From Xenorhabdus beddingii (GTDB lineage Bacteria; Pseudomonadota; Gammaproteobacteria; Enterobacterales; Enterobacteriaceae): DNA of 64,000 bases. The notes beneath the pieces are model-generated. The model saw only the letters and a list, made by a program, of their open reading frames with translations. It did not search any database and was not told where the DNA came from. Shown here piece by piece: positions 20,767 through 32,998 of this stretch; within the stretch, counting starts at the first letter, position 1; every line of letters starts with the position of its first letter. A program made the position numbers and the translations under genes. Location: positions 62,001 through 126,000 of the forward strand of contig NZ_MUBK01000001.1 of NCBI RefSeq assembly GCF_002127545.1, read 5' to 3'.

Positions 20767-21956
20767 TTAGGGCTCCTTACGAACGCCTGTGCTTTTGTCA
20801 GGCGCACTTCATAATCAATTCGCAATAACAAAACGATGGCGGTTGACATCACAATCAGACTCGAACCACCATAACTTACGAGAGGTAATGTCAATCCTTT
20901 CGTTGGCAGCATACCTGCCGCTGCGCCAACATTGATGAAAGCCTGAAAGCTGAACCATATACCAATGGCGCAAGCCAGAAAGCCTGAAAACCGTTGGTTA
21001 AGTTGTAATGCCCTGCGGCCAATCATCATTGCGCGGAAAGCGACGAAGAATACCATTGCCAACACTAAAACCACACCGAAATAACCTAATTCCTCAGCCA
21101 GAATGGAGAAAATAAAGTCAGTGTGAGCTTCTGGCAGATACTCCAGTTTTTGGACTGAATTTCCCAACCCCTGCCCAAAGAAACTGCCCCGGCCAAATGC
21201 CATTAATGACTGGGTTAGCTGATAGCCACTGCCGAAAGGATCCTCCCACGGATTCAGAAAAGAGGTTACCCGACGTATGCGATAAGGTTCAGCGACAATC
21301 AACACGCAGACGGCAAAGATCCCACAGCCAATGATGGCAAGGAATTGCCACAATTTGGCCCCCGCCAGAAACAGCAATGCCAATGTGGTCACAAACAACA
21401 CGATCACGGTTCCCAAATCCGGCTGTGCCAACAGCAAGATAGCCAATGCAATCATGACGCCCATCGGCTTGCCGAATCCCCAGAAATTATTTCTGACTTC
21501 CTCGACCTTTCTGACCAGATAACTGGAGAGGTAGCAAAAAAGCGACAATTTCGACAATTCGGCAGGCTGGATACGCAGCGGACCCACCGCCACCCAACGT
21601 GATGCACCATTGACCGAACTGCCGACAAATAGCACCAAAACCAACATGATAATGGTGACCAACAACATGACATTGCTATAACGCAGCCAGAATTCCATCG
21701 GAATGCGCAGTGTGATCAGCGATAAGCAAAAACACAGCAGCAAATAAATCGCATCACGTTGCGCAAAAATAAACGGATTGTTAGTGAGGCGCTGACCCAC
21801 TGGCATTGAGGCTGACGTCACCATGACAAAACCAATAACAACCAACCCCAATATCATCCAGACCAGGGTACGATCATACATGACGATATCTGTGGTATCT
21901 GCTTCCACATTTCCCGCCAGCCAATGTTTAAATTTACCAAGGCCCGGAATGGTCAT
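20763..21956 (-). CDS. ftsW: SEDS peptidoglycan polymerase FtsW
   Basis: A polytopic septal glycosyltransferase partner of FtsI. It has 397 residues with about ten hydrophobic helices, and the SEDS motifs [20 protein letters not shown] and [19 protein letters not shown]. Its start shares a base with the murD stop. Confidence 0.97.
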   Translation of the reverse strand: MTIPGLGKFKHWLAGNVEADTTDIVMYDRTLVWMILGLVVIGFVMVTSASMPVGQRLTNNPFIFAQRDAIYLLLCFCLSLITLRIPMEFWLRYSNVMLLVTIIMLVLVLFVGSSVNGASRWVAVGPLRIQPAELSKLSLFCYLSSYLVRKVEEVRNNFWGFGKPMGVMIALAILLLAQPDLGTVIVLFVTTLALLFLAGAKLWQFLAIIGCGIFAVCVLIVAEPYRIRRVTSFLNPWEDPFGSGYQLTQSLMAFGRGSFFGQGLGNSVQKLEYLPEAHTDFIFSILAEELGYFGVVLVLAMVFFVAFRAMMIGRRALQLNQRFSGFLACAIGIWFSFQAFINVGAAAGMLPTKGLTLPLVSYGGSSLIVMSTAIVLLLRIDYEVRLTKAQAFVRSPK

Positions 21957-23296
21957 CAGCCTAACTCCTCTGCCAGACGGGCAAATTCATGACCACGATG
22001 TTCAAAACCATTGAATTGATCGAAACTCGCACAGGCGGGTGACAGCAGTACCATGTCGCCAACAACCAGTCTGGGTGCAATGTCTCTCATCGCCTGTTCC
22101 ATCGTTTCTGTCAGTATTGAGATTTCAGGACACAATCGTGCCAACTGATCCCCATCACGACCAAAACAGTAAAGACGCATATTACTGCCAGATAAATAAG
22201 GCTTCAGCGGGGTAAAATCTGCCGCTTTTCCATCTCCACCCAATAAAAGATAGAGTGTGCCTTCCAGTTTCAATCCACTCAGTGCCGCTTGGGTGCTGCC
22301 AACATTGGTGGCTTTAGAATCATTCACCCAGCGAACGCCATTTCTCGTATGAATCACCTGAAAGCGGTGTTCCAGCCCGGAGTAAGTCCGTAATGCCTGA
22401 AGACTGGCTGCACGGGGGATACCAACAGCATCCGCCAACGCCAGTGCTGCCAGTCCATTAGTGTAGTTATGTTGCCCGGCCAATCGCATGTCACGGGTTG
22501 ACAACACCGGGGCGTGATTAACCCTCAGTTGTTGGTGTCTGCTATCCAGTTGATATTCACCGCTATCCACACCCACATTATCCACACCAAAACTGACACA
22601 ACGGCTATCTTTGCCTGATTCCGGTAACGTCAATACATCTTGTTCATTCACGACACACACTTTGGCTTGATCGTAAATGCGCAATTTCGCCGCACGGTAT
22701 TGTGACACCCCTTGCGGATAACGTACCATGTGGTCTTCGGTGACATTCAGCACTGTCGCGGCGGCAGCTTTCAGGCTGTAAGTCGTTTCAAGCTGAAAGC
22801 TGGAAAGCTCCAACACATACAACTGACAAGGCTTTTTCAGTAATTCCAAAGCCGGAATACCAATATTCCCCCCGACGCCAACCTGCCATCCGGCCTCTTT
22901 TGCCATCTCGCCAACCAGAGTCGTCACGGTGCTTTTACCGTTTGAGCCGGTAATGGCAACTATCGGGGCGATGGCTTCACGACAAAACAGTTCAATGTCT
23001 CCCACAATTTCAATGCCTGCATCCGCCGCCGCCTGCAATTCAGGCGTTGCCAACGCAATGCCCGGACTGGCAACGATTAAATCGGCATCAAGCAGCCATT
23101 GTTCATTTAGGCTGCCGGTGTGACATTCAACGCCATCAGGCAGCTTATCGCTGCCCGGTGGCACGGTACGGGTATCCATCACTCGCGGAGTCACGCCGCG
23201 AGTGATGAAAAAGTCAACGCAGGAAAGACCGGTCAGCCCTAACCCGACAATGACGACTTTTTTACCCCCGTATACCGTCATGAGTTGTTCAGCCAT
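21956..23296 (-). CDS. murD: UDP-MurNAc-L-alanine--D-glutamate ligase
   Basis: Adds D-Glu to UDP-MurNAc-L-Ala. It has 446 residues with an N-terminal [17 protein letters not shown] Rossmann motif, the P-loop [15 protein letters not shown] near residue 115, and the central motif [15 protein letters not shown]. It starts 3 bases after the mraY stop. Confidence 0.97.
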   Translation of the reverse strand: MAEQLMTVYGGKKVVIVGLGLTGLSCVDFFITRGVTPRVMDTRTVPPGSDKLPDGVECHTGSLNEQWLLDADLIVASPGIALATPELQAAADAGIEIVGDIELFCREAIAPIVAITGSNGKSTVTTLVGEMAKEAGWQVGVGGNIGIPALELLKKPCQLYVLELSSFQLETTYSLKAAAATVLNVTEDHMVRYPQGVSQYRAAKLRIYDQAKVCVVNEQDVLTLPESGKDSRCVSFGVDNVGVDSGEYQLDSRHQQLRVNHAPVLSTRDMRLAGQHNYTNGLAALALADAVGIPRAASLQALRTYSGLEHRFQVIHTRNGVRWVNDSKATNVGSTQAALSGLKLEGTLYLLLGGDGKAADFTPLKPYLSGSNMRLYCFGRDGDQLARLCPEISILTETMEQAMRDIAPRLVVGDMVLLSPACASFDQFNGFEHRGHEFARLAEELG

Positions 23297-23298
23297 AA

Positions 23299-24381
23299 TT
23301 AACGTACCTTCAGAGTTGCCAGGCCAATCAATACCAACATCAGGGAAATAATCCAGAAACGCACGATAACCCGCGGTTCTGGCCAGCCTTTCAATTCATA
23401 GTGGTGGTGAATCGGTGCCATGCGGAAAATGCGTTGCCCACGCAGCTTGAACGAACCCACCTGCAAAATGACAGAGAGGGTTTCCACCACAAATACCCCC
23501 CCCATGATGACCAACAGGAATTCCTGACGCAGCAATACCGCAATGGTGCCCAGCGCACCGCCCAAAGCCAGTGAACCCACATCGCCCATGAACACTTGTG
23601 CCGGATAGGTGTTGAACCACAAGAAGCCCAATCCGGCGCCGACTATTGCAGTACAGACAATCACCAACTCACCCGCATGGCTCAAGTAAGGGATATGCAG
23701 ATAGTTGGCAAAATTCACGTTACCCGTAGCCCATGCCACCAAAGAGAAACCGGCGGCAACCAGTACCGTTGGCATGATCGCCAGACCATCCAGCCCATCG
23801 GTCAAATTCACTGCGTTACTGGTGCCTACAATGACGAAATAGGCCAGCAGAATGTAAAGCATTCCCAGTTGTGGCATCACTTCTTTGAAGAAGGGCACGA
23901 CCAATTGGGTTGCTGATGTCTCTTTGCCGATACTGTACATTGCAAATGCCACACCCAGAGCCAGCACGGACTGCCAGAAATATTTCCAACGGGCAATCAA
24001 CCCCTTGGTATCTTTGCGAACCACTTTGCGATAATCGTCCACAAACCCGACAATGCCGTAGCCCAGCAACACAGCCAGTACGCACCAGACATAGGGGTTA
24101 TCCAAACGCGCCCACAACAAAACAGAGAGCGTGATGGAGAACAGAATCAGCAATCCCCCCATCGTTGGTGTCCCACGTTTGCTGAAGTGAGATTCCGGGC
24201 CGTCATTACGTACAACTTGACCAATCTGTAGTTTTTGCAGGTAAGCAATCAGGGTTGGCCCCATCCATAACGCAATGAACAGTGCTGTCAGCAAGCCGAC
24301 AATGGCCCTGAACGTCAGATAAGAAAAGACGTTAAAGCCTGTGTGATACTTAACCAAATATTCGGCCAGCCAAACTAACAT
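23299..24381 (-). CDS. mraY: Phospho-N-acetylmuramoyl-pentapeptide transferase
   Basis: A ten-helix membrane enzyme that makes lipid I. It has 360 residues as in E. coli, with the aspartate motif [27 protein letters not shown] and the HHHYE loop ([15 protein letters not shown]). The start overlaps the end of murF. Confidence 0.97.
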   Translation of the reverse strand: MLVWLAEYLVKYHTGFNVFSYLTFRAIVGLLTALFIALWMGPTLIAYLQKLQIGQVVRNDGPESHFSKRGTPTMGGLLILFSITLSVLLWARLDNPYVWCVLAVLLGYGIVGFVDDYRKVVRKDTKGLIARWKYFWQSVLALGVAFAMYSIGKETSATQLVVPFFKEVMPQLGMLYILLAYFVIVGTSNAVNLTDGLDGLAIMPTVLVAAGFSLVAWATGNVNFANYLHIPYLSHAGELVIVCTAIVGAGLGFLWFNTYPAQVFMGDVGSLALGGALGTIAVLLRQEFLLVIMGGVFVVETLSVILQVGSFKLRGQRIFRMAPIHHHYELKGWPEPRVIVRFWIISLMLVLIGLATLKVR

Positions 24382-25757
24382 TGGAAATTCTCCTTCAGTG
24401 AGTTCACTACCTCTTCCATCGCGGCACTGCGTGAACCTTTAATTAATATGGAAATCATTGCATGTTGTTCCAGTAAGGAAAGCAGCGCGGCCACTAAATC
24501 AGCCTTGTTCGCAAAATGCTGCCCCCGGCCACTCGCGTCACTGATATGGGTACTCAGAATGCCAACACTCAAGACGTTATCTATGTCTGCAGATGCGATG
24601 GCCTCTCCCACCTCACGGTGACACTGAATTGCCTGTTCGCCCAGTTCACCCATATCGCCGACCACCATGACCCGATAGCCGGGCATCTGCGATAACACAT
24701 TCGCCGCTGCAATCATTGAGCCGGGATTGGCGTTATACGTGTCATCCAAGACCACTTTTTCCCCGGTGAGGTGAATGGGGAACAGGCGACCTGAAACGGC
24801 TTTTAATTCCGCTAATCCGACACGAATATTTTCTAACGATGCCCCAACCGAAATTGCGAGGGCACTGGCTGCCAGCGCGTTGGCAATATTGTGTTTACCC
24901 GGCAATGGTAATGTCAGTTCCACATTGCCGATTGGGGTATGAAGGCAAAAATGGGTTGCCAGTGGTTGCTCAACAATATTTGTCGCGTAAAAGTCGGCCC
25001 CTGCCATTGATGAAACAGAAAAACGCCATACTGTCTGTGGATCACGGATGCTGTGCTGCCAATGTTCCCAATCATGGCTATCGAGATTGATAATGGCCGT
25101 TCCGGTTGAGGCAAGCCCTTCAAAGATCTCACCTTTTGCTTTAGCAACTCCGGCCAGAGAACCGAATCCTTCCAGATGGGCAGAAAACAGATTATTGACC
25201 AGAGCACTTTCAGGGCGCGTCATGTCAGTGGTATAGGCAATTTCACCGATATGGTTGGCACCCAGTTCAATCACGGCAAATTGGTGTTCGGCCGTGAGCC
25301 TGAACAGCGTCAATGGCACACCGATGTCATTGTTGAAGTTACCTGCCGTATACAGGGTATGTCCACATTGGCGCAGGATCGCCGCCGTCATCTCTTTGAC
25401 GGAGGTTTTGCCCGAAGAACCCGTCAGGGCCACGATCCGCGCTTGACTTTGCTGACGAACCCAACCCGCGAGTTTTCCCATCGCCAGACGTGTATCTTCA
25501 ACGATCACCTGAGGACAATTCACATCCAGCCGACGATTGACCAATAAAGCCCCTGCGCCCGACTGCACAACATCCGCAGCAAAATCGTGGGCGTCAAATT
25601 TTTCACCTTTCAGGGCAATAAACAGGCCGCCGCGCACGATCTTGCGGCTATCGGTTTCTACGGCATGAATCTTGAGGATCTCTGCCTGCTGTGCAGTTAT
25701 CTGATCTAACGTTCCACCCGTTATCTGAGCCAATTGCCGGAGAGTCAGAGGGATCAT
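24375..25757 (-). CDS. murF: UDP-MurNAc-tripeptide--D-alanyl-D-alanine ligase
   Basis: Adds D-Ala-D-Ala to the tripeptide precursor. It has 460 residues with the P-loop [19 protein letters not shown] near residue 110, the carbamylated-lysine region [12 protein letters not shown]-like ([13 protein letters not shown]), and [11 protein letters not shown]. It overlaps murE by 4 bases. Confidence 0.97.
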   Translation of the reverse strand: MIPLTLRQLAQITGGTLDQITAQQAEILKIHAVETDSRKIVRGGLFIALKGEKFDAHDFAADVVQSGAGALLVNRRLDVNCPQVIVEDTRLAMGKLAGWVRQQSQARIVALTGSSGKTSVKEMTAAILRQCGHTLYTAGNFNNDIGVPLTLFRLTAEHQFAVIELGANHIGEIAYTTDMTRPESALVNNLFSAHLEGFGSLAGVAKAKGEIFEGLASTGTAIINLDSHDWEHWQHSIRDPQTVWRFSVSSMAGADFYATNIVEQPLATHFCLHTPIGNVELTLPLPGKHNIANALAASALAISVGASLENIRVGLAELKAVSGRLFPIHLTGEKVVLDDTYNANPGSMIAAANVLSQMPGYRVMVVGDMGELGEQAIQCHREVGEAIASADIDNVLSVGILSTHISDASGRGQHFANKADLVAALLSLLEQHAMISILIKGSRSAAMEEVVNSLKENFQC

Positions 25758-27247
25758 GCGATTACCCCCAGCAAACGGGCAACGGTCAGGCGATCTGAAT
25801 AATCCAGACGACGGTTGCCAACCAGTTGATAATCTTCGTGGCCTTTCCCTGCCACAAGCACAACATCTTCTGCAGTTGCCTGCATAATGGCGCTAGTGAC
25901 GGCTTCAACGCGCCCATGAATCGCCATCGCCCGGCCTGGATCGATAAATCCGCCCAGAATATCAGCCACAATGGCCTGAGGTTCTTCACTGCGGGGATTG
26001 TCATCCGTTACTATCACGCGATCCGCGCCCTGTTCCGCAACACCGCCCATCAGTGGGCGTTTACCTTTGTCACGATCACCACCACAGCCAAATACGCACC
26101 AGAGTTGCCCCTTACAATGCAGGCGAGCCGCAGACAGCGCCTTTTCCAAGGCATCTGGCGTATGGGCGTAATCGACGACAACGGTAGGACGGCCAGCCGC
26201 AGAAAAGACTTCCATGCGCCCGCAAACGGGTGCCAAACAAGAAGCGGCTGCCAGCAATTTTTCCAAGGGATATTCCAGTGACAGCAAAGTCGCAAGAGCC
26301 AATAACAGATTACTGACATTGAATGCCCCCATCAGGGGGCTGTTGAGCGTTCCCTTTCCCCAACTTGAAGTAAACGCAATAGAGGCGCCTTTGTCGTGAT
26401 AATGGACTTCACCGGCCGATAACCAGCGCCCCGGCCAATTTTCCGGCAAGCGATCCTCCATCGTGACAGCCACCGCATCCGGTAGGCGAGACAACCATTT
26501 CTGACCCACAGCATCATCAGCATTGATGATTTTTTGTTTCACATCATGGCTGCTGAACAACATCCATTTGGCCTGTTCGTAATTTTCCATATCACCATGA
26601 TAATCAAGGTGGTCACGGCTCAAATTAGTAAAAACGGCCGCCTGGAACGGCAACGCCGCCACTCTTCCCTGAATCAAGCCATGTGAAGAGACTTCCATCG
26701 CAGCAAACGTGGCGTGCTGATGAATAAGCTGCTGTAAATCAAGCTGAATATCAACGGCTGATCCGGTGGTATTTTCGCCGGGTACGACCATGCCCAACAA
26801 ACCATTGCCTACCGTCCCCATCACCGCACTGGTTTCGCCAAGCCCTTGGCTCCATTGTGCCAGCAATTGTGTTGTGGTCGTTTTTCCATTGGTTCCGGTA
26901 ACACCGACCAATTTCAGCTTATTACCGGGATGTTGGTAAAACTCACCCGCCAGTTTTGATAATTTATTATTTAAATCATCCAGATAGATAACCGGGATAC
27001 CGTGTATTTTTTGTATCGTGCCGTTATCCGCTTTTCCCTTCGCTTCTGCAATCACCGCAGCGACGCCCTGAGCGATGGCTTGAGGAATATACTTTCGACC
27101 ATCCGTTTGATGCCCTTGAACGGCAACAAACAGATCTCCGGCAGCCGCCTTGCGGCTGTCCAATGTCATTTCACGCAGCGGAAGCTCCGGTGTATCAACA
27201 CCCCAGGGAGCCAATAAATCGCGTAAATTACGATCTGCCACTTTCAT
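25754..27247 (-). CDS. murE: UDP-MurNAc-L-Ala-D-Glu:meso-diaminopimelate ligase
   Basis: Adds meso-DAP to the precursor. It has 497 residues with the P-loop [18 protein letters not shown] near residue 115 and the DAP-specific motif DDNPRSEEP near 412, which separates DAP-adding from Lys-adding MurE. It lies 5 bases after ftsI. Confidence 0.97.
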   Translation of the reverse strand: MKVADRNLRDLLAPWGVDTPELPLREMTLDSRKAAAGDLFVAVQGHQTDGRKYIPQAIAQGVAAVIAEAKGKADNGTIQKIHGIPVIYLDDLNNKLSKLAGEFYQHPGNKLKLVGVTGTNGKTTTTQLLAQWSQGLGETSAVMGTVGNGLLGMVVPGENTTGSAVDIQLDLQQLIHQHATFAAMEVSSHGLIQGRVAALPFQAAVFTNLSRDHLDYHGDMENYEQAKWMLFSSHDVKQKIINADDAVGQKWLSRLPDAVAVTMEDRLPENWPGRWLSAGEVHYHDKGASIAFTSSWGKGTLNSPLMGAFNVSNLLLALATLLSLEYPLEKLLAAASCLAPVCGRMEVFSAAGRPTVVVDYAHTPDALEKALSAARLHCKGQLWCVFGCGGDRDKGKRPLMGGVAEQGADRVIVTDDNPRSEEPQAIVADILGGFIDPGRAMAIHGRVEAVTSAIMQATAEDVVLVAGKGHEDYQLVGNRRLDYSDRLTVARLLGVIA

Positions 27248-27252
27248 CCTCT

Positions 27253-29010
27253 TTATTTATCAATCACAAATTCGTTTTTATCGCCCACAGGCAATGCATC
27301 AGGTTCAACATTCATGGTACGCAGAACACTACTCATGATGGCACCGAAGACCGGCGCGGCAACCGCACCGCCATAATATTTACCAGCCTGTGGATCATTG
27401 ATGATCACAACCAATGAAAACCGTGGATGACTCGCAGGAGCAATCCCCGCAGTATAAGAAATATGCTTATTATTGAGGTAGTTGCCATCCTGCCCGACGA
27501 TCCTTGCCGTACCTGTTTTAATCGCAATGCGATAACCTTTTATCGCCGCCCGTACACCGCCGCCGCCCGGTAATGCCACGCTCTCCATCATGTGCACCAC
27601 GGTTCGCATGATAGGTTCAGGAAATACCCTGGTTCCTGATACGGGGGGATCGACCTTGGTAATTGACAGAGGGCGATAAATGCCCAAACTGCCTATCGTT
27701 GCATAGACTCGCGCTAATTGTAGCGGTGTGACCATTAGCCCGTAGCCGAAAGAAAAGGTGGCCCTATCAAGATCCGACCACCGTTGTTTATTTTTTGGAA
27801 ATAAGCCACTGCTTTCTCCGACCAGCCCCAAATTGGTCGGTCTTCCCATTCCGAAGCGTAAGTAAACATCTACCAGCTCGGAAGCGGGCATCGCTAACGC
27901 CAGTTTGGAAACACCAACGTTACTCGACTTCTGTAAAATTCCGGTGATGGTTAATTCAGGGCGGGCGGCGACGTCTTTGATTTCATGCCCGCGCGAACCA
28001 TACGTTAATCGATATGGCCGGGTATCCAACACCGTATTTTCTTTGACTATGCCACTGTTCAGCGCACTCATCACCACCAACGGTTTCACCGTCGATCCCG
28101 GCTCAAAAATATCGGTGATGGCACGGTTGCGCATCGCATCTTTCGGCGTTCCAGCCAAATTATTCGGGTTATAAGAGGGGCTGTTTGCCATTGCCAGGAC
28201 TTCACCTGTATTCACATCAACCAGTACGGCGGTACCGGATTCCGCTTTGTTCAGTGAGACGGCTTTAGTCAGTTCCCGATACACCAAAGTTTGCAGGCGC
28301 TCATCAATACTGAGTGTCAGATCGTGAGCAGCCCGGCTATCCGTAGAGGCGATATCTTCAATGACACGCCCTTTGCGATCTTTGCGTACCGTCCGGCTTC
28401 CCGGCATACCGGTCAGCCAACTGTCAAAACTTTTTTCCACCCCTTCAATGCCCTTGCCATCAATATTGGTTACCCCAATAATGTGCGCGGTCACCTGCCC
28501 TGCCGGATAATAACGGCGAGATTCCTGACGCAAATGGATGCCAGGCAGTCTCAATTTCTCGACATAATCACCGATGGAAGAATTGACTTGACGGGCAAGG
28601 TAAACAAACCGCCCATTAGGATAGTCACTGATTTTATTGGTCAATTGTTCAAGCGGAATGGATAACGCATCGGCCAATGCCTTCCAGCGGGTATCATCGG
28701 TGATGCCACCTTTCTCAAACACTTCTTTGGGGTCTGCCCAAATCGCATCAACCGGCACACTGACGGCCAGAGGACGCCCATTGCGATCATTTATCATGCC
28801 ACGGGCGGTCGGGATAGCCTGAACGCGCAGGGAGCGCGAATCCCCTTCTTTTACCAAATGGTCGGGATTGATTATCTGCAAATAAGCAACACGAATCAAA
28901 AGCCCGATCAAAGCAAACCCAATGCCCCCACACAGCAAGGCAAAACGCCAGCTTACAAAACTTGCTTTATCTTCTTGCTTTTTCAACTTTAAAGAGCGTG
29001 CAGCTTTCAT
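27253..29010 (-). CDS. ftsI: Septal transpeptidase FtsI (PBP3)
   Basis: The class B penicillin-binding protein of the septum. It has 585 residues, a cytoplasmic tail, one membrane helix ([20 protein letters not shown], residues 23-42), a pedestal domain, then the transpeptidase motifs SxxK ([10 protein letters not shown]), SSN ([12 protein letters not shown]) and KTGT ([10 protein letters not shown]). The end NEFVIDK resembles the processed tail of E. coli FtsI. Confidence 0.97.
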   Translation of the reverse strand: MKAARSLKLKKQEDKASFVSWRFALLCGGIGFALIGLLIRVAYLQIINPDHLVKEGDSRSLRVQAIPTARGMINDRNGRPLAVSVPVDAIWADPKEVFEKGGITDDTRWKALADALSIPLEQLTNKISDYPNGRFVYLARQVNSSIGDYVEKLRLPGIHLRQESRRYYPAGQVTAHIIGVTNIDGKGIEGVEKSFDSWLTGMPGSRTVRKDRKGRVIEDIASTDSRAAHDLTLSIDERLQTLVYRELTKAVSLNKAESGTAVLVDVNTGEVLAMANSPSYNPNNLAGTPKDAMRNRAITDIFEPGSTVKPLVVMSALNSGIVKENTVLDTRPYRLTYGSRGHEIKDVAARPELTITGILQKSSNVGVSKLALAMPASELVDVYLRFGMGRPTNLGLVGESSGLFPKNKQRWSDLDRATFSFGYGLMVTPLQLARVYATIGSLGIYRPLSITKVDPPVSGTRVFPEPIMRTVVHMMESVALPGGGGVRAAIKGYRIAIKTGTARIVGQDGNYLNNKHISYTAGIAPASHPRFSLVVIINDPQAGKYYGGAVAAPVFGAIMSSVLRTMNVEPDALPVGDKNEFVIDK

Positions 29011-29037
29011 CGCCTACCTTTTGATTGTCAACTGGAC

Positions 29038-29355
29038 TCATTGAGTTATCACAATATTCTCTTTACCTGGATCAACGTGTTGCATATGCAATTCGTCAGT
29101 CGCAATCCGTTCAACCCGACTGTGATCACCGAGAGCATTTTCTTCAAGGAGCAGGTTACGCCATTCAATATCCTTAGCATCAATCTGAATCACTTGACGC
29201 TCTTTCTCCGCAGTCAATAAGCGGGTCTGATGAGTGACCGTCACAACGCTAATGGCTGAAACCACAACAGCTACCAGCAAAATCAGTGGGATTTTGGCAT
29301 TGCGGATGATATCCCCGCCAATCACCCCGACTAACCCATGACGTTCACCCGCCAT
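29038..29355 (-). CDS. ftsL: Cell division protein FtsL
   Basis: A small bitopic divisome protein of 105 residues. It has one membrane helix ([20 protein letters not shown], about residues 21-40) followed by a leucine-zipper-like coiled coil ([20 protein letters not shown]) that pairs with FtsB. Its start overlaps the rsmH stop by one base. Confidence 0.95.
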   Translation of the reverse strand: MAGERHGLVGVIGGDIIRNAKIPLILLVAVVVSAISVVTVTHQTRLLTAEKERQVIQIDAKDIEWRNLLLEENALGDHSRVERIATDELHMQHVDPGKENIVITQ

Positions 29356-30299
29356 TACTCACCCGCCTTTTCAGCAAATCGCAAAACCGAGCTTCGCGCT
29401 CTTGGATTTGTGGCCACTTCATCCCCTGAAGGCTTCATTTTGCCAATGGATTTCAGACTTCTTCCCCCCAGTGCTTTTAATTGCACTTCTGTGAGAGGCA
29501 AACCGGCTGGAACCTGTGGCCCTTGGCTGTGTAGTCGGATAAAGCGTTTCACTATGCGATCTTCCAACGAATGGAAACTGATGACAGATAATCGCCCTTG
29601 TGGTGCAAGAACGCGCAATGCGCCATCCAATGCACGTTCTATCTCTTCCAGTTCACTGTTAATGTAAATCCTGATAGCCTGAAAGCTGCGTGTGGCCGGA
29701 TGTTTATGTTTTTCCTTCACTGGACTTGCCTGAGCAATGAGTTCTGCCAGCTCCCGGGTGCGGGTCATCGGCTGCTCCTGATTGCGGGTCACAATGGCTT
29801 TTGCAATACGCTTGGCGAAGCGTTCCTCACCAAATGTTCTCAGGACCCATGCGATGTCATCGGCTTCCGCTTTCATCAACCACTCTGCGGCAGACAGTCC
29901 ACGCGTCGGGTCCATCCGCATATCCAGAGGCCCGTCACGCATAAATGAAAAACCCCGTTCCGGATCATCCAATTGTGGGGATGAAACCCCTAAATCCAGC
30001 AATACACCATCAATTTTCCCAAGCAGACCGGCCTCTTCTACATAGGCGGCCAATTCAGAAAATGGCCCATGGGTGATAGAAAAACGCTTGTCAGCAATCG
30101 ATTTTGACGCTTCAATGGCTTGTGGATCACGATCAATCGCCATTAAACGTCCGTCAGGCCCTAACTTTGACAAAATCAGGCGAGAGTGTCCTCCCCGCCC
30201 GAATGTCCCATCGATGTAAACTCCATCTTCTCGAATGTTCAGTCCATTGACCGCTTCATCCAGTAATACACTGGTATGTTTAAAATGACTGTTTGCCAT
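29355..30299 (-). CDS. rsmH: 16S rRNA m4C1402 methyltransferase RsmH
   Basis: An S-adenosylmethionine-dependent methyltransferase (formerly MraW) acting on C1402 of 16S rRNA. It has 314 residues with [16 protein letters not shown] (SAM site, residues 29-44), [10 protein letters not shown] and [15 protein letters not shown]. It is the second gene of the dcw operon, 2 bases after mraZ. Confidence 0.97.
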   Translation of the reverse strand: MANSHFKHTSVLLDEAVNGLNIREDGVYIDGTFGRGGHSRLILSKLGPDGRLMAIDRDPQAIEASKSIADKRFSITHGPFSELAAYVEEAGLLGKIDGVLLDLGVSSPQLDDPERGFSFMRDGPLDMRMDPTRGLSAAEWLMKAEADDIAWVLRTFGEERFAKRIAKAIVTRNQEQPMTRTRELAELIAQASPVKEKHKHPATRSFQAIRIYINSELEEIERALDGALRVLAPQGRLSVISFHSLEDRIVKRFIRLHSQGPQVPAGLPLTEVQLKALGGRSLKSIGKMKPSGDEVATNPRARSSVLRFAEKAGE

Positions 30300-30301
30300 G
30301 T

Positions 30302-30760
30302 TTATAGTGATAAATCCTGTAGCCGTGCTGATAAAGGTTCTTGCGCGGACTGTTCAGCGGCAATGTCATTCTGTACCTGCTGATACCAAACTTGCTCGTC
30401 CCACAATTCAAATTTATTAAATTGCCCAACCAACATGACCTCTTTTGTTAGCCCTGCGTGCTGACGCAGTGTATTGGCTAATAAAAGACGCCCTGCATTG
30501 TCCATTTGACATTCACTGGCGTGTCCCAATAACAAACGTTGAACGCGACGTTCGGCTGGATTCATGCTGGATAAGCGAGATAACTTTTCTTCGATGATTT
30601 CCCATTCGGGTAATGTATAAAGCAACAGGCACGGCTGATGGAGATCAATGGTACAAACCATTTGACCTGTTGATTCCTCATTCAGCGTTTCTCTATATCG
30701 GGCTGGTACAGTGAGCCGCCCTTTACTATCGAGATTAACCAGTGTTGCTCCACGAAACAT
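30302..30760 (-). CDS. mraZ: Transcriptional regulator MraZ
   Basis: An AbrB-fold repressor of the dcw operon. The start [20 protein letters not shown] at 30760 was chosen over the upstream frame; it gives 152 residues as in E. coli. The two DxxGR half-motifs ([13 protein letters not shown] and [13 protein letters not shown]) are present. Its operator lies immediately upstream. Confidence 0.96.
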   Translation of the reverse strand: MFRGATLVNLDSKGRLTVPARYRETLNEESTGQMVCTIDLHQPCLLLYTLPEWEIIEEKLSRLSSMNPAERRVQRLLLGHASECQMDNAGRLLLANTLRQHAGLTKEVMLVGQFNKFELWDEQVWYQQVQNDIAAEQSAQEPLSARLQDLSL

Positions 30761-30780
30761 ACTCAGGTTACCCCTTGATG

Positions 30781-30815
30781 GCCCAAATCTCCACATTATC
30801 CCACAAATCACCACA
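30781..30815 (-). promoter_or_regulatory. MraZ operator, four 10-bp-spaced repeats
   Basis: Read on the minus strand, TGTGG, TGTGG, TGTGG and TGGGC occur at exact 10-base steps separated by 5-base spacers, ending about 20 bases upstream of the mraZ ATG. MraZ is known to bind direct repeats of TGGGN spaced by 5 bases in its own promoter, so this is the autoregulatory site for the whole dcw operon. Three of the four units are TGTGG rather than TGGG. Confidence 0.8.
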
Positions 30816-31409
30816 ATTAAGAGTTTACGGATGGTATGAAAACCTTGTCAAGCCAGAGCCTGTGCGCTTTAGCCAGATTTACAGAAAGATTGGGAAGAGA
30901 AAAAGCAGGATTTTTGAGATTTGGCTATATTAATAATAGATAACACCATGATAATTTTGAATAAATTAATAAACATATCGAGAGCCAATTTAAGAATGGG
31001 ATTTATAGCAAATACTTACCACTTAAATTAATTTATGTAACTTATATCTCATTGTTGCCCAATTGTTAATCAACACAAACCTATCAATAATAAAAGTATA
31101 TTTAAGTTATAATAGTGTAAAAAATAATAACCCAATGAAATGCAATCTTCCTCAAAAGATAAAAATTTATTATATATCAATCAAATAATAAAAATACCCA
31201 CAAGAAAAAGATAACCCACATAAATATTGTGGCTTAAGGGAAGGAATTATTCATTCTGTCAACTTAAATAACCCATTATCGTTTTTACCTATCATAAAAT
31301 GAGGTTCAAAGGCATTTTAGTCAGAATAGTCCTAAAGTGACGCGAAAAAGTCTATTTCGCTGATTTTGGCAGAACAAACAGTACCCTCATCTTCAATGAG
31401 GGCACTCAA
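30816..31409. other. AT-rich intergenic region mraZ/cra, no gene seen
   Basis: About 590 bases of strongly AT-rich DNA with runs of A and T and no plausible coding frame. It should hold the promoter of the dcw operon. A short inverted repeat (CCCTCATCTTCAATGAGGG, 31384-31402) just after the cra stop may terminate cra. The length is similar to the fruR-mraZ gap in E. coli. Confidence 0.6.
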
Positions 31410-32417
31410 TCAGGCTTTTCGACTCAGTTTACCGCGACGACATAAATGACGGCGCATTCGGGTTATTCCGGGAACCGGCCGTTGTTTCTCATCTAAACTG
31501 GCCAATACCAATCCCAAAGCACATTCCGCAACATCACGATGGCGCTGTGCCACAGACAAAACAGGGCATTCAAGGAAATCAAGCAACTCATGATCGCCAA
31601 ATGTGGCAATGACCCACTGATCCGGCAAACGGCCACTGCGCTTGAGAATGGTGTCCATGACTCCCTGAAGCAAGGCAAACGAAGTGGTATACAGTGCCTG
31701 GGGAACGGGGTTGGTTTCCAGCCACGACGCAAAGACTTCAGCGGCGGCTTCACGCTCATAGCTATTGGCATACAGGTAGTTGACTTCCCGTGGATCATTT
31801 TCCCACGCTTCACGAAAACCCTGCTCACGCAAAAAACTTACCGATAATTCAGGCAGTGCCCCTAAATAAAGAACAGAATCTGCTGTGAATTGACGTAATT
31901 CCTGTGCCAACATCTTGGCGTCTTCAAAATCATCCCCAACAACGCTGATAAAATGCTCACTATCCAGCGCACGGTCAAGTGCAATGATCGGCAATGAGCG
32001 ATTGGCCCAACGCTGGTAAAAAGGATGTTCAGGAGGCAAAGCCGTGGAAACAATGATGGCATCAACCTGACGTTGCAGAAGATGCTCAACACAGCGCATT
32101 TCATTATCAGGCTGATCTTCAGAACATGCGATCAATAGCTGGTATCCGCGCTGCCGCGCCTGACGTTCAAGATAATTGGCAATGCGAGTGTAACTCGTAT
32201 TTTCCAAATCGGGTATGACTAAACCAATTGAACGGGTACGCCCCGCCCGAAGACCAGCGGCAACAGCATTAGGATGGTAGTTATGCTCCCTGACCACTGC
32301 CATCACTTTTTCAACTGTTTTATCACTGACCCGATACTGCTTGGCTTTGCCATTGATGACATAACTGGCCGTAGTACGTGAAACACCTGCTAAGCGGGCG
32401 ATCTCATCCAGTTTCAC
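31410..32417 (-). CDS. cra: Catabolite repressor/activator Cra (FruR), LacI family
   Basis: A global regulator of carbon flow that responds to fructose phosphates. It has 335 residues, an N-terminal helix-turn-helix ([20 protein letters not shown]) with hinge ([20 protein letters not shown]), and a periplasmic-binding-like effector domain. Its place between ilvH and mraZ is the same as in E. coli. Confidence 0.96.
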   Translation of the reverse strand: MKLDEIARLAGVSRTTASYVINGKAKQYRVSDKTVEKVMAVVREHNYHPNAVAAGLRAGRTRSIGLVIPDLENTSYTRIANYLERQARQRGYQLLIACSEDQPDNEMRCVEHLLQRQVDAIIVSTALPPEHPFYQRWANRSLPIIALDRALDSEHFISVVGDDFEDAKMLAQELRQFTADSVLYLGALPELSVSFLREQGFREAWENDPREVNYLYANSYEREAAAEVFASWLETNPVPQALYTTSFALLQGVMDTILKRSGRLPDQWVIATFGDHELLDFLECPVLSVAQRHRDVAECALGLVLASLDEKQRPVPGITRMRRHLCRRGKLSRKA

Positions 32418-32504
32418 ATTAACCCCTCAGTAAGATGATAAAAAACCCTACCTTACAGTAGGGCTGAATGAATATCTGTATTTTAACCCGCAGATTACGA
32501 TTTT

Positions 32505-32996
32505 TCATCGCATAATTTTATCTCCGCGAGAGATGCCAACAATGCCTGAACGCACGACCTCCACAATTTCAGCCGCCTCTCTCACGGCATGAATAAAAGC
32601 ATCCAGCTTTTCGCTGGTTCCCGCCAATTGGACGGTATACAGCGTTGAGGTAACATCAACAATCTGCCCGCGAAAAATATCCACGCTACGCTTGATCTCT
32701 TCCCGACCATATCCGCTGGCTTGTAATTTCACCAACATAATTTCACGCTCAACATGAGGGCCGGCGGTTAATTCACTGACCCGCAGCACATCCACCAATT
32801 TATGCAGTTGCTTTTCGATTTGTTCCAGCACCTTGGCATCACCCTTGGTCTGAATGGTCATGCGCGACAATGTAGGATCGTCGGTCGGCGCGACGGTCAG
32901 GCTTTCGATGTTATAACCCCGCTGGGAGAATAAGCCCACCACGCGGGATAAGGCTCCCGATTCATTTTCAAGTAATACAGACAAAATCCGGCGCAT
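32505..32996 (-). CDS. ilvH: Acetolactate synthase III small subunit
   Basis: The regulatory subunit conferring valine feedback inhibition. The start [20 protein letters not shown] at 32996 gives 163 residues as in E. coli; the ACT domain spans residues 2-75. It follows ilvI by 2 bases. Confidence 0.96.
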   Translation of the reverse strand: MRRILSVLLENESGALSRVVGLFSQRGYNIESLTVAPTDDPTLSRMTIQTKGDAKVLEQIEKQLHKLVDVLRVSELTAGPHVEREIMLVKLQASGYGREEIKRSVDIFRGQIVDVTSTLYTVQLAGTSEKLDAFIHAVREAAEIVEVVRSGIVGISRGDKIMR

Positions 32997-32998
32997 GA

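Noticed and set aside
31384-31402. Strong rho-independent terminator after cra
   Set aside because: The hairpin is short and lacks a T tract, so it is only mentioned in the spacer entry.
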